This document shows, piece by piece, positions 8,578 to 17,684 of a stretch of DNA of 43,392 bases (position 1 is its first letter; every line of letters starts with the position of its first letter). The translations under genes and the position numbers were made by a program. The notes below the pieces were generated by a model, which had not been told where the DNA came from, made no database searches, and was given only the letters and a program-made list of their open reading frames with translations. The DNA is from Verrucomicrobiales bacterium (lineage in GTDB: Bacteria; Verrucomicrobiota; Verrucomicrobiia; Limisphaerales; UBA11320), in the NCBI GenBank assembly GCA_016793885.1, contig JAEUHE010000004.1:1-43392 (forward strand), in the 5' to 3' direction.

Positions 8578-9865
8578 CATTGGGCAGGGTGAAATGGAAG
8601 GTTGCGCCTTCTCCCAGTTCCCCCTCCGCCCAGACCTGGCCGCCGTGGCGATTCACGATACGACGAACATTAGCCAAGCCGACTCCGGTTCCATCGAAAT
8701 CCCGAGCCGCATGAAGGCGCTGAAAGAGACCGAAAAGCTTGCTGACGTAACGCATATCAAAGCCAGCCCCGTTGTCCGCAATGATAAATTCCAGCTCGTG
8801 ACTTCCCCGCGGCTCACAGCTTACGTCGATGATCGCCAGCTCCCGGAGGCGCGTGTACTTGACAGCATTGGAGAGAAGGTTCACCCAGACCTGCTTAAGG
8901 AGTCCACGGTCCGCGAGCACCTCTGGCATCTGGCCGATGCGCCACTCGATTCTTCGATGACCTGTGTCCCTTTTGAGTTCGACCAAAACCTCTTCAAGGA
9001 GCGAGTTCAAGGAGAACACGGCTGGCTGCAACGGCACACAGCCTAAACGGGAAAACGCGAGCAGATCATCGATCAGGAGCCCCATGTTCTTGACCGACTC
9101 CCTCAGACGCTGCAAATAACCTCGACCCTCCACGCTCAATAAGGACGTTGAGTCACCTCCCAACAGTTCCGCGTAGGCATCGATATGGCGCAAGGGCGCA
9201 CGCAGGTCATGCGCTACGGAAGCGTTGAACGCCTCAAGTTCACGGTTGGCATGTTCGAGCTGCACGGTCCTCTCGATGACGCGCTTCTCGAGATCCGAAT
9301 TGATCTGGCGCAGTTGACGCTTCGCCTCCTCCAGCTCCGTTGTCCGGAGAACCAGCTTTTCATTCGCATCAAGGAGCTGATCGCGCGAGCGTTCCAATTC
9401 GAGGTTGCCTTGCTCCAGCTTGTCTACCAGAAGCTCGCTGTATTCCTTCATGACCAGCAGATCAGCTCCCAGGCCAGCCGCCACGGGCTCCGAGGGCCGG
9501 ACCGTCGTGGTGATCACATTCAGCGAATGCAGAATGGCCTGCATCGAACTAGGCTTGCTGATGAACTCATCGGCTCCAACCTCACGCGCCAGTCTCTCAT
9601 CGGCTGAAGACGTATGACTACTCGTGTAGACGATGAACGGGAGCCGTTTTAACTTAGGGCTTTTTCGAATCTCATGACAGAGCCTGTACCCATCCATACG
9701 GGGCATGAGTATGTCGGAAACAACCGCGTCTACCGGCTGATTTTCCAGGACGTGCAGGGCTTCAACGCCATCGGCCGCCTGCAACGCGGAGTGACCTTCC
9801 GCTTCCAAGTTGAGGCGAAGTAGTTTGCGGCTTATTTCGTGGTCATCGACAATAAGGATATTCAT
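8537..9865 (-). CDS. Receiver-histidine kinase hybrid
   Basis: The start is the ATG at 9865, which opens exactly at the first strand of the receiver domain; the frame runs back to 9943 but those residues look non-coding. Residues 1-120 are a CheY-like receiver (acid pocket D7-D8, phosphoacceptor D51, T81, K104). A coiled-coil linker follows (about 140-210). Next is a HisKA-type dimerisation domain with H219 in SVAHDLRAPLRH, then an HATPase_c domain with N, G1 and G2 boxes (NLLSNAVKYT, DNGAGFD, GTGVGLA). There are no membrane segments, so it is cytoplasmic. Receiver-first kinases of the phytochrome-like/bacteriophytochrome-downstream type often act midway in a phosphorelay. It is the third gene of the operon. 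Confidence 0.9.
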   Translation of the reverse strand: MNILIVDDHEISRKLLRLNLEAEGHSALQAADGVEALHVLENQPVDAVVSDILMPRMDGYRLCHEIRKSPKLKRLPFIVYTSSHTSSADERLAREVGADEFISKPSSMQAILHSLNVITTTVRPSEPVAAGLGADLLVMKEYSELLVDKLEQGNLELERSRDQLLDANEKLVLRTTELEEAKRQLRQINSDLEKRVIERTVQLEHANRELEAFNASVAHDLRAPLRHIDAYAELLGGDSTSLLSVEGRGYLQRLRESVKNMGLLIDDLLAFSRLGCVPLQPAVFSLNSLLEEVLVELKRDTGHRRIEWRIGQMPEVLADRGLLKQVWVNLLSNAVKYTRLRELAIIDVSCEPRGSHELEFIIADNGAGFDMRYVSKLFGLFQRLHAARDFDGTGVGLANVRRIVNRHGGQVWAEGELGEGATFHFTLPNVNRPPSSYGHVVS

Positions 9866-9936
9866 ACGTGCTATACTGTCAGCAGCCGCGCCGAGCAGGA
9901 CCCCTCGAGTGCCCTGGGCTTCAGCGGGATCGCTCC

Positions 9937-10359
9937 CTAGCACAGCTGCTGTCGTCGCCGCCAGGTCTGTTCAATAAACTCAGCGATCTGCGGAAGGATC
10001 CGACGGGTATCGATGGGTTTGGAGATATACGCATCACAGCCTGCGTCCAGCGCCTTCTGCTCATCTCCCTTCATTGCAAACGCCGTAAGCGCAACGATGA
10101 AAACAGGCACACGCAGCACCTCGGCTTTCAACTTGCGCGTCAGGGTCAGGCCATCCATGCCCGGAAGTGCGATGTCCATCAGAATGAGTTCCGGAGTCAT
10201 CTTCGTCAGGAGTTCGAGCGCAGATTCCGCATCAACCGCCCCACAGACTGTATAGCCCTCGAAGCTGAGCAGTTCAGTGATGAGCTTCAGGTTCGTTGGA
10301 TGGTCGTCAACAACGAGGATCGTCGATTTGACGCTAGGAATCTCGGGACGTGTGTTCAT
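9937..10359 (-). CDS. Single-domain response regulator (CheY/DivK-like)
   Basis: A 140-residue protein consisting only of a receiver domain: acidic pair D18-D19 in VVDDHP, phosphoacceptor D62 in LILMDIALPGMDG, and conserved Thr/Ala and Lys (ALTAFAMKGDE, YISKP). No output domain is attached, so it likely passes phosphoryl groups or binds a partner. It lies 12 bp after the ethylene-receptor-like kinase and just before the receiver-kinase hybrid. A phosphorelay kinase, carrier, second kinase is the simplest reading. Confidence 0.92.
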   Translation of the reverse strand: MNTRPEIPSVKSTILVVDDHPTNLKLITELLSFEGYTVCGAVDAESALELLTKMTPELILMDIALPGMDGLTLTRKLKAEVLRVPVFIVALTAFAMKGDEQKALDAGCDAYISKPIDTRRILPQIAEFIEQTWRRRQQLC

Positions 10360-10371
10360 GGCACAAAATGC

Positions 10372-11925
10372 TTAGGGCTTCCTGTTCATGTCGGCTGCGC
10401 TCAAGGGCAGCAGCACGGTGAAGGTGCTTCCCTTACCCGGCTGACTTTCCACGCTAATACTGCCACCCTGAAGCTCCACTAATCGCTTCGTAAGCGCCAG
10501 ACCCAAGCCAGTTCCCTCGAACCTGCGACCCTCACCCGCGTCCAACTGCTCGAACTCTTTGAAAAGTCGATCCAGATCCTCACGTCGGATCCCGATACCA
10601 CGGTCGGTTACCTCGATCCGTAGCGCGCGACCCTCTTGTGCACTTGCAGTTATGTCCACTTCACTGCCGGGTTGGCTGAATTTCACGCCATTGGAGAGAA
10701 GATTGTAGAGCACCTGCTTAAACTTCTGCTGATCGAGCCTGACCTCGCCCAGCTCCGGAGAGATGTTCATAACAGTGGAGACCTGCTTCTTGCGCGCCGC
10801 TCCTTGAATGACCGCCCGAACCTCATCGATCGCCTGTCGAATTTGAAATGTTTCCGGCGACACATCCATTTTGCCCGCTTCGATTTTCGCCAAATCCAGC
10901 ACATCATTGATGAGCTGGAGCAAATGGCCAGCGCTGTGGAGCACGTCTCCCAGATACTCTTTTTGTTTCAAATTTAAGCTTCCAGGTTTCTCGTCCACGA
11001 GGAATTCGGAGAACCCGATGATGCCGTTTAGCGGGGTCCGCAACTCATGCGACATGTTTGCGAGGAATCGGTTCTTGGCCTCAGCTGCGTTCTGCAGTTC
11101 CAAATTCCGTTGATGAAGGTCTCGCTCAATACGCTTACGATAGGTGATATCCCGAATCGCGCTCATGACGAGCCTTCCTTCGCTGGTGTCGAGCGGGCTG
11201 AGGCTAATCTCCACCGGAAACTCTGTCCCATCCTTGCGCAGTCCTCGAAGTTCAAGCCCCGCGCCCATGGCCCGGGTTCGGGGCTCGGCCGAGAAAGCGT
11301 CGCGGAATCCGGGATGACGTTCTCGGAAGCGTTGCGGTATCAAGATCTCGATGGGCTGCCCCAGCAATTCCTGTCTTGTGTAGCCAAATAAAAGTTCCGC
11401 TTGGGAGTTGACCAACACCACCTTGCCCGTTTCGTCAACGATCACCATTCCATCAGGCGCCGCCTCCAAGAGGCTTCGGAACTTTTCCTCCACCTTCATC
11501 CGCTCTCCCATTTCTCGCTGGGAGGCTTCGTGGGCGGCCCGCAGCTCGGACGGACTGGGTAATGCCAAAGCATGCGGCACCAGCCTGGCAAGTAAGACGG
11601 CGGTGGGCACCGACGCCAAAGCCGTGATCGCCTTAATGGTTCCGCTCAACCAATACGTTGGATACCAGATGCTCCACACTTCCATCAGATGCGTGGCGCC
11701 ACAGGCCACGATAAACACCGCGAAGCAAAGAAACATCCAGTTGAAAGGGAGGTCCCGCCTCCTGCGAATAAAGTAAATCAGCGTAAACGGAATGGAGAAA
11801 TAGGCCAGCGTGATGAGCAGGTCGGAAATGATGTGAAGCGAAAGGATGCCAGGCTGCCAGAGATAGCAATGACCATGCGGCATGAAACCGTCGGAAGAGA
11901 ACAGTTTTTCAAGCATGCCTGCCAT
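10372..11925 (-). CDS. Ethylene-receptor-like membrane histidine kinase with PAS domain
   Basis: The start is the ATG at 11925, after GGGAGGACCG; ATGs at 11940 and 11916 are alternatives. Residues 25-115 form three membrane helices matching the ETR1 ethylene-binding domain. D35, Y42, I45, P46, I72, C75 and H79 sit at a constant offset of +10 from ETR1 D25, Y32, I35, P36, I62, C65 and H69; Cys and His are the Cu(I) ligands. A PAS domain follows (about 145-265, ending in RDITYRKRIE), then HisKA with H293 in FLANMSHELRTPLNG, then HATPase_c (NLLSNGVKFS, DRGIGI, GTGLGLAL). It is first of a three-gene operon. Whether it senses ethylene, copper or something else is not shown by sequence. Confidence 0.9.
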   Translation of the reverse strand: MAGMLEKLFSSDGFMPHGHCYLWQPGILSLHIISDLLITLAYFSIPFTLIYFIRRRRDLPFNWMFLCFAVFIVACGATHLMEVWSIWYPTYWLSGTIKAITALASVPTAVLLARLVPHALALPSPSELRAAHEASQREMGERMKVEEKFRSLLEAAPDGMVIVDETGKVVLVNSQAELLFGYTRQELLGQPIEILIPQRFRERHPGFRDAFSAEPRTRAMGAGLELRGLRKDGTEFPVEISLSPLDTSEGRLVMSAIRDITYRKRIERDLHQRNLELQNAAEAKNRFLANMSHELRTPLNGIIGFSEFLVDEKPGSLNLKQKEYLGDVLHSAGHLLQLINDVLDLAKIEAGKMDVSPETFQIRQAIDEVRAVIQGAARKKQVSTVMNISPELGEVRLDQQKFKQVLYNLLSNGVKFSQPGSEVDITASAQEGRALRIEVTDRGIGIRREDLDRLFKEFEQLDAGEGRRFEGTGLGLALTKRLVELQGGSISVESQPGKGSTFTVLLPLSAADMNRKP

Positions 11926-12384
11926 CGGTCCTCCCAACATCAGTCCTCACGCCTAGCCTCCTGCCCAAGCTTGGAATGAGTGCTCTCCGCCTCCGGCGGA
12001 GACCCAAGGTCTCGTTTTGTGCCGATATCATCTTCATGATACATAGCCTGGTTTGGCAGAGTCCCCTGCGCCCTGGTCACGAGAAAAAGCTCGTATCGAC
12101 CAGTCCAATCTTGCTCTGCCTATGACAATAAATGTTCAGTTCGAAGTAAACTGGCAAGCTAATTGACCAGCATCGCAACGATTGCCGTATTATCGTGGAG
12201 AGAAGAGCGGGACCACCCAGCTGCAGGAGTTGAGTTGAAACCACCCGCAGACCGCCACCCATCGAAGCCATTTTAGCCAGGAACTCACCTACGGATGCCC
12301 TCGATGAAAAAGCGGAAACAAGAGGCACAAGTCACTGCCTGCCCCTACACGGCTGATGGCCAGGGCTTTTTTAGGGATCTTACC
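11926..12384. other. Leader region of the signalling operon, no gene seen
   Basis: This 459-bp gap lies between the end of the giant copper oxidase gene and the kinase start, both on the minus strand. It holds two adjacent small perfect hairpins: ctccgcc/ggcggag at 11985-12001 and gagacc/ggtctc at 11999-12013. They overlap by three bases, so they could be alternative structures. An 83-codon minus-strand frame (12077-12328) has no domain, signal or ribosome site and was not accepted as a gene. The operon promoter presumably lies here. Confidence 0.4.
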
Positions 12385-15300
12385 TCACGGCAGCGGGGAG
12401 GCCACCCGGAGTCGAAAGAAAACCTTGGCATCCCCCGAAAGCTTCGAGATCCGCATCTGCACCCCTCCGGCCCCGGGCAGAATCGCGGGCTCTTCCTCAA
12501 AGGGGGACGGCAGGCGCCTCCAATTCAACAGGTCGGAGCTGACTTCAAGGGTCCATGCACTAAAATCCGCCAGCGGAAGATCAATCCGGAGACTGAGGGT
12601 GGAGGTTCCATCCGATTCCAACCGCAGAGTGGGTCGAAATTCTTGATGGTCATCCAACTGACGCAGGTAGGCGGTGAGGTTGGCTAGGTCGGTCGCCGAA
12701 AGGCTCACTCCACGATGGGCCAACACGGCATCGGCAAGGGTCGCCGCCGAGCCATCATGCAAATAAGGTGGAGTCGACCACAGCCCGCGCAGAGTCGGGG
12801 TGTCCAAGCCAGCCAGGGGCGATCCCAATCGGCCTCCGCTCGATGGCTTCAGGGTTCCCACGTCATGGGCGACCCCAATGGCACTGTCGGTCATCTGGCT
12901 TCCAGCGTGGCAGCTGGCGCATCCCTCCCGCTGAAACACCATTTGTCCAGCGATGCCGGCAGCACTCAGGCTCCCACCCGAGTTGCGTTCGGGGCTGGTT
13001 CCGTGGGACGTCAGCGATTCCAAATAGGCCGCCAAGGCATCCAGGTCAGCACTCAGACCGGCTTTGCGATCTCCCATCGACTGAGAGCGGGTACCCCCAT
13101 GAAAATCAGCGTCCGCCATGAGCCCCCTGCCCAAGGCGAATCCTCGGATCTGTCCTTCGAAATCCTGCACCTCGTCAAAGTTTCCCGTCCAGTGCAACGG
13201 ACCTTGCGCCGTCCCGCCGTGGCCTCGGAGAACAATGGTGTTGCGAAGACCTTCCCCAAATTGGGTGAAATCCCAGGTCCGACCATCCTGCCCACCTTCG
13301 TTGTGACAGCTCGCACAGCTCATGTACTGCTGGAAAGCCAGGCGGGCATCGCGGGCGTCGTAAAACAACTGCTTACCGCGGAGAACAGCCAAAGGAAGTT
13401 TCTCCTCGCCGACGCACTCCAGGATGACGGGCGCGGGCGGAGGCTGTTCCGCTCCGTTCTGAAGTGCAGCCACATCATGCACGGTAACAGTGCGGTCCAT
13501 GAAGTTGTGCGCAAAGAGGGTCGAACCGTCAGGCGACAGGACCACCCCCTGAGGTGCGCGGCCCGCCGGGAACCGAAGGATCTCTCGCTTGCTCCAGGCA
13601 TCCACCACCGCAACTTCCCGACTTCCTTCAAGGGCCACAAAGAGAAACAGCCCGGTCGGATCAAAGACGGCGGCGCTGGCCATCCCCGCATTATCGAAGT
13701 CCACCCGACCCGCCAAATCCTCCACACCCGTCCCGATCACCACCCGGGAAACGATGCTGCGCAGGGTCATGTCATGGGTCAGCGGAGTTCGGCTTCGCAA
13801 CATCCCACGCAGGATGTTGTCCTGCTTCGATGGGATCCAAGCGGACAAGCCGTCCGGCGAAATGGCCGCGGCACCAAGATAGTTGGGAACCCCTCGCGCC
13901 GAGTTGGAAGTGTCCGGTCGCTCGCTGTGATGAAGAATGTTCGTGGCCAAGATGGCCAGGCTGGATGGCTGGAGAACCAGCATCTGCCCGCCAAAGGAAA
14001 CGCCGCCCACCCGGGACTGAGGTGTAGCTGTCTGCTCGCCCGGCTGAGGTGGAGTGATAAAGCGCGTCGCCAACAAGCGAGTCGCCCCCGCCGAAAGCGA
14101 CAGATGCCGCACATGCAAACCCACTCTCGCTGAAGCAAGCACTTCTCCCGTCGAGGGCCGAAGCTGCAGGATCTGCCCCCCCAATTCCAGAGCCACATAG
14201 GCGCGCGTACCGCCGGGATCGAACACGAGGCCGAAGGGCCTGGACCCCGCCGGTAACTCCAGCGTGCGAACCAAGGAAAAGTCCGACCTGAAGACACTGA
14301 TCGTGGCGCTCTCCGAGTTCACCACCCACACGCGACGATCCGGGCCGAGGGCAACTGTGCGCGGTTCCCTTCCAACCGGCACCTCCGCGAGACGGGACCG
14401 AGTCGGCACATCAAAAATGGAAACACTATCGTTGTCAGGGTTGACAACCCACAGCCGCGGAGACACTCCAGTCTGTTCCTCATACAGCAAACTCGCGGAA
14501 GCCACCGGACGGCCGGCAGTGGGCGACCCAAACACGCCCTGTCGAAAGCTGGCCGTCACCTGACGTCCCGTGTCGTCTCTTGCGGTGACCACGACCAGGA
14601 ACCGTCCGGGCGTCGAGAAGGTGTGACTCACCGAAGGAGAATCCGAGAAAACGGAGTCGGGGGTGCCATCCCCAAAGCCCCACTTGTACTTCACGTTCAA
14701 TCCCCCGTTGGCTCGCGCGGTCAGAGATGCCGCCGTATTGACACGAATCGCCGGCCCGGCCAATGGATCCAAGGTCAATGTCGGTTTGACCTCCCACGCC
14801 AGCTCGACCCTGACCGCAGGGGTGTTGCCGTCCGAAACGCTGATAATCGGCGTGTAACGGCCCGAAGCCGTCGCAGCACCCGAGATCAATCCCGAAACAG
14901 GATGGATCGTGAATCCCGGGGGAAGGTCAGTGGCGCTCCATTGCAGTGGGTCGCCGTTCACGTCGGATGCCTGCATCTGCAAGACGAACGGCGCACCCAC
15001 CACCGTAACGGGGCTGGACGGCGGAATGAGGATCGGTGGGGAGGGGGGTGCCAGGGTGTTCACCGTAAGGCTCCACGACTCAATGTCGTGATGATTGGTC
15101 AATCGCCCCGTCGCTCCGGCAAACCCGAACCACGCCTGCTCACCAACCGTGGCCGGCAAATCGACCTCAACCGTCATCACCGAGGTGCTCGGACGCTGGC
15201 TAACGACGCCTTCAGCTAAATACACCTCAAGCCGCCGAGCGGGTCCATCGTAGGTTACCCACAGGGTGTGGCTCTGTTCATTCTCCAAATCCCAGCCCGG

Positions 15301-17589
15301 CGTCCAAGTCGCGACATGATTCGTGGTGACTCCATTCAGCAGGATACCCAGATGATTGCCATTCGGATCTCCGGATCCCTGATGGTTGTCAACCTCCACT
15401 GCCACGCTCCGTTCCACCCCGCGATACGCCAAATTCCCACCCGTTCCGCCTAGAGCATCAGGGCCATTGCCCTGAACCACAAACGCAAGCCCGTCCGCAC
15501 CGTCGGCCGCACCGTGAATGCGAAAAACCCAGCGCGTCGCAAAAGAGGTGTCGGCCCCCATGGGAATGGCCGAGGAAAGGTAAGCAGAGCCCGCTTGAAG
15601 GGCGGCATTGGTGGCGAGCTGGAGCACCGAGCCGAGGATCGCGGCCTTACCGTTGAGGGTGAGTCCGGTGGCATCAGCAAAGTTGGCGAACTGCCGGTGC
15701 AGATGAAAGGGATCCACCACCCACCGGAAGACCGCCGTATCCGTCGTGTTTCCATCCGTCAAAGTAACGGTCACACGAGCCGACGCAGTCACCGCTGGAA
15801 CACCGGTAATGAGCCCCGTACCCGGATTCAATGAAAGCCCGCTCGGAAGCCCGACGGCCGTCCAGGTCAAAGTGCTGCCTTCTGGACCGCTGCCCACGAG
15901 TTGCAAGTTGATTGCCCGTCCCGCCGACGAGTTTTGATCCCCTAGCGACCCAATGTGAACCGCCGGATTCGGATCTACCTGAACAATCTTGGAAATCGAA
16001 TGGACGCCCGCTGAATCGAGGCCGAAGAGCATCCAATACCCTGGGGTCATCACGTTGAGGTTGGATCGGGCAGTAAGGTGGTAGACTCCGGGGGCCGACT
16101 CCACAAACGGAAGCGAGAGATAACGAAGATCGGTGTTCACCGAGTGGGTCATGGCCGACAGCTTGATGAAGCTGAACTTGCTCATCCCAGGCGTCCCGGA
16201 AACCGTGAACGTGGTCGCGACGCCGATCTTCAATGGAGCGGTGTCCAACCGAGGACGGCTCGCCAGGCTGCCATCCGGATTGAACAAGTTGGGGGGCGTG
16301 TAAATCTGCGCATCCCGATGGTCCGCGGAGTTTCCCGCCAGCCCACCTCCACCCGACAGAATTCGACCATCCGGTAGCAAGAGCGCAAACGAATGGTAAT
16401 TTCGGGGAACCGAGGCGTCGGCGGCGGGCCGCCACCTCCTCGTGCTAGGGTTCCAGATCTCGGGTGTCAGGATCGACCCCGTGTCGCTGAATTTACGTCC
16501 CGAGGTGTTGCCGCCGAATACCATCACCTCGCCGTTGGGCACGAGGACCGAGTTGGCAAATTGCCGGGGAAAGGCCATGGAGGCGTTGGATGCAACCGTG
16601 GGGGGAGTCGCGCTGAGGTCGATGGTGAAGGAAGAACTCGAACTGGTTCCGGTGGTGGTGTCATTGGGATTTTGAGTCGTGTTGACCCCTCCGCCGGCCA
16701 CCAAGATCTTCCCCTCGTCGTACAATGCCCACACGCCCTCCTTGGGATACAGGCTTCCCGGCACTCGCGCGCCCGCAGTGGTGAGGGCTCCCCCTCCATC
16801 GGAGTCGATCCAATGCATGGTGCGGGTTGGCCCGAAGTGCAACAATCGGCCGTTGGGCGCCAGAACCAAAAAAGGATGCCAAATGTTGATGTATCCAGGC
16901 TCCCTTAACACGATGTTCCAATCGATGCTCGGCAGACGGCTCCAGCCAACGGACTCATCCCAAAGCTCAGTGGTGCTAGATCCTCCGCTGCCGCTGGCGG
17001 TGAACGCTTGACCGCTGGGTAGCGCCACAGTGGTGTTGTACCAGCGACGGTCGTTCATGTCCGTAAGCGGCGTCCAGGTGTTGCTCCGCCAATCAAAGAA
17101 ACTGGACAGGACTGTCACACTCCGACCGCCATTCACTAAAAGCCGCCCGTCGGGTAACAACACCAACCCACCGCAGAACATATCATGCGAAGGATGATTG
17201 TATTCCTCAAATCGTCCGGTGGCCGGATCCCAAGTGGCGGCATAGGTAAACTCCGGTCCGTCAGGAAAAGTGGTCCTCTCATTCGAAGCAAAGCTGAGGA
17301 TGCGTCCGTCCGGAAGAGTCGCTACCGAGACAGGAATATGCGGCGTCCACCGGATGACGGCACTCCAGTCTCCCAACACGATCCGCTGGGTGGGAAGTGG
17401 TGGCGGGGGCGCCGGCGGAGGCGGAACAGCGGGCAACAACGACGCTACCTCCGCGGCAAAACGATCATCTTCGGCATGGCTTTCGAAGTCAGCGTACAAC
17501 CACGCGGGTGTGAGCAAGACAACATAACAAGCCAATACGACGCCGAAATCGAGGGAACAGCAACCGTGGTTTGCAGTGATGCGGTTCAT
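12385..17589 (-). CDS. Secreted copper radical oxidase fused to L-type lectin, PKD, beta-propeller and di-heme cytochrome c domains
   Basis: 1734 residues with an N-terminal signal peptide and Pro-rich linker (51-66). Residues 70-540 are a galactose/glyoxal-oxidase Kelch domain plus C-terminal Ig-like cap. The Cys-Tyr cofactor pair fits C139 (HDMFCGG) and Y184 (RRWYNTT); copper ligands fit Y398-H399 (RNYHS) and H482 (MTHSVNTD). Putative Ig domain: 540-627. L-type lectin domain: 628-845, with VAVEVDNH and DPNGNHLGIL. Second Ig-like domain: 850-935. PKD: 940-1010. YVTN-type propeller: 1030-1385. Di-heme module: 1390-1650, with CxxCH at 1425-1429 and 1557-1561 and the TPPYLHDGS turn of cytochrome c peroxidase/MauG relatives. 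The end carries the C-terminal module shared with two other giants. Galactose oxidases make H2O2, so an oxidase-peroxidase pairing is inferred. Confidence 0.88.
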   Translation of the reverse strand: MNRITANHGCCSLDFGVVLACYVVLLTPAWLYADFESHAEDDRFAAEVASLLPAVPPPPAPPPPLPTQRIVLGDWSAVIRWTPHIPVSVATLPDGRILSFASNERTTFPDGPEFTYAATWDPATGRFEEYNHPSHDMFCGGLVLLPDGRLLVNGGRSVTVLSSFFDWRSNTWTPLTDMNDRRWYNTTVALPSGQAFTASGSGGSSTTELWDESVGWSRLPSIDWNIVLREPGYINIWHPFLVLAPNGRLLHFGPTRTMHWIDSDGGGALTTAGARVPGSLYPKEGVWALYDEGKILVAGGGVNTTQNPNDTTTGTSSSSSFTIDLSATPPTVASNASMAFPRQFANSVLVPNGEVMVFGGNTSGRKFSDTGSILTPEIWNPSTRRWRPAADASVPRNYHSFALLLPDGRILSGGGGLAGNSADHRDAQIYTPPNLFNPDGSLASRPRLDTAPLKIGVATTFTVSGTPGMSKFSFIKLSAMTHSVNTDLRYLSLPFVESAPGVYHLTARSNLNVMTPGYWMLFGLDSAGVHSISKIVQVDPNPAVHIGSLGDQNSSAGRAINLQLVGSGPEGSTLTWTAVGLPSGLSLNPGTGLITGVPAVTASARVTVTLTDGNTTDTAVFRWVVDPFHLHRQFANFADATGLTLNGKAAILGSVLQLATNAALQAGSAYLSSAIPMGADTSFATRWVFRIHGAADGADGLAFVVQGNGPDALGGTGGNLAYRGVERSVAVEVDNHQGSGDPNGNHLGILLNGVTTNHVATWTPGWDLENEQSHTLWVTYDGPARRLEVYLAEGVVSQRPSTSVMTVEVDLPATVGEQAWFGFAGATGRLTNHHDIESWSLTVNTLAPPSPPILIPPSSPVTVVGAPFVLQMQASDVNGDPLQWSATDLPPGFTIHPVSGLISGAATASGRYTPIISVSDGNTPAVRVELAWEVKPTLTLDPLAGPAIRVNTAASLTARANGGLNVKYKWGFGDGTPDSVFSDSPSVSHTFSTPGRFLVVVTARDDTGRQVTASFRQGVFGSPTAGRPVASASLLYEEQTGVSPRLWVVNPDNDSVSIFDVPTRSRLAEVPVGREPRTVALGPDRRVWVVNSESATISVFRSDFSLVRTLELPAGSRPFGLVFDPGGTRAYVALELGGQILQLRPSTGEVLASARVGLHVRHLSLSAGATRLLATRFITPPQPGEQTATPQSRVGGVSFGGQMLVLQPSSLAILATNILHHSERPDTSNSARGVPNYLGAAAISPDGLSAWIPSKQDNILRGMLRSRTPLTHDMTLRSIVSRVVIGTGVEDLAGRVDFDNAGMASAAVFDPTGLFLFVALEGSREVAVVDAWSKREILRFPAGRAPQGVVLSPDGSTLFAHNFMDRTVTVHDVAALQNGAEQPPPAPVILECVGEEKLPLAVLRGKQLFYDARDARLAFQQYMSCASCHNEGGQDGRTWDFTQFGEGLRNTIVLRGHGGTAQGPLHWTGNFDEVQDFEGQIRGFALGRGLMADADFHGGTRSQSMGDRKAGLSADLDALAAYLESLTSHGTSPERNSGGSLSAAGIAGQMVFQREGCASCHAGSQMTDSAIGVAHDVGTLKPSSGGRLGSPLAGLDTPTLRGLWSTPPYLHDGSAATLADAVLAHRGVSLSATDLANLTAYLRQLDDHQEFRPTLRLESDGTSTLSLRIDLPLADFSAWTLEVSSDLLNWRRLPSPFEEEPAILPGAGGVQMRISKLSGDAKVFFRLRVASPLP

Positions 17590-17684
17590 TGGAGTTCTTT
17601 CAGGATGCCGCAGCGGCCGTCCTGGCTCATATCAGAGCCATCCGCGCCTGGCAATCTCCGAACACCGGTGGCGTGGGAGTCCGC

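Noticed and set aside
12077..12328. 83-codon minus-strand frame between the oxidase and the kinase
   Set aside because: No ribosome site, signal or domain-like pattern was seen; too weak to call a gene.
12715..14133. A 472-codon open frame on the plus strand across the copper oxidase gene
   Set aside because: It is antisense to the propeller and di-heme part, whose residues are clearly meaningful. The antisense product is Arg/His/Gln-rich with no domain or signal.
15674..16435. 253-codon frame inside the oxidase gene in another minus-strand frame
   Set aside because: Same-strand shadow; the accepted frame carries the catalytic Tyr/His and lectin residues in this stretch.
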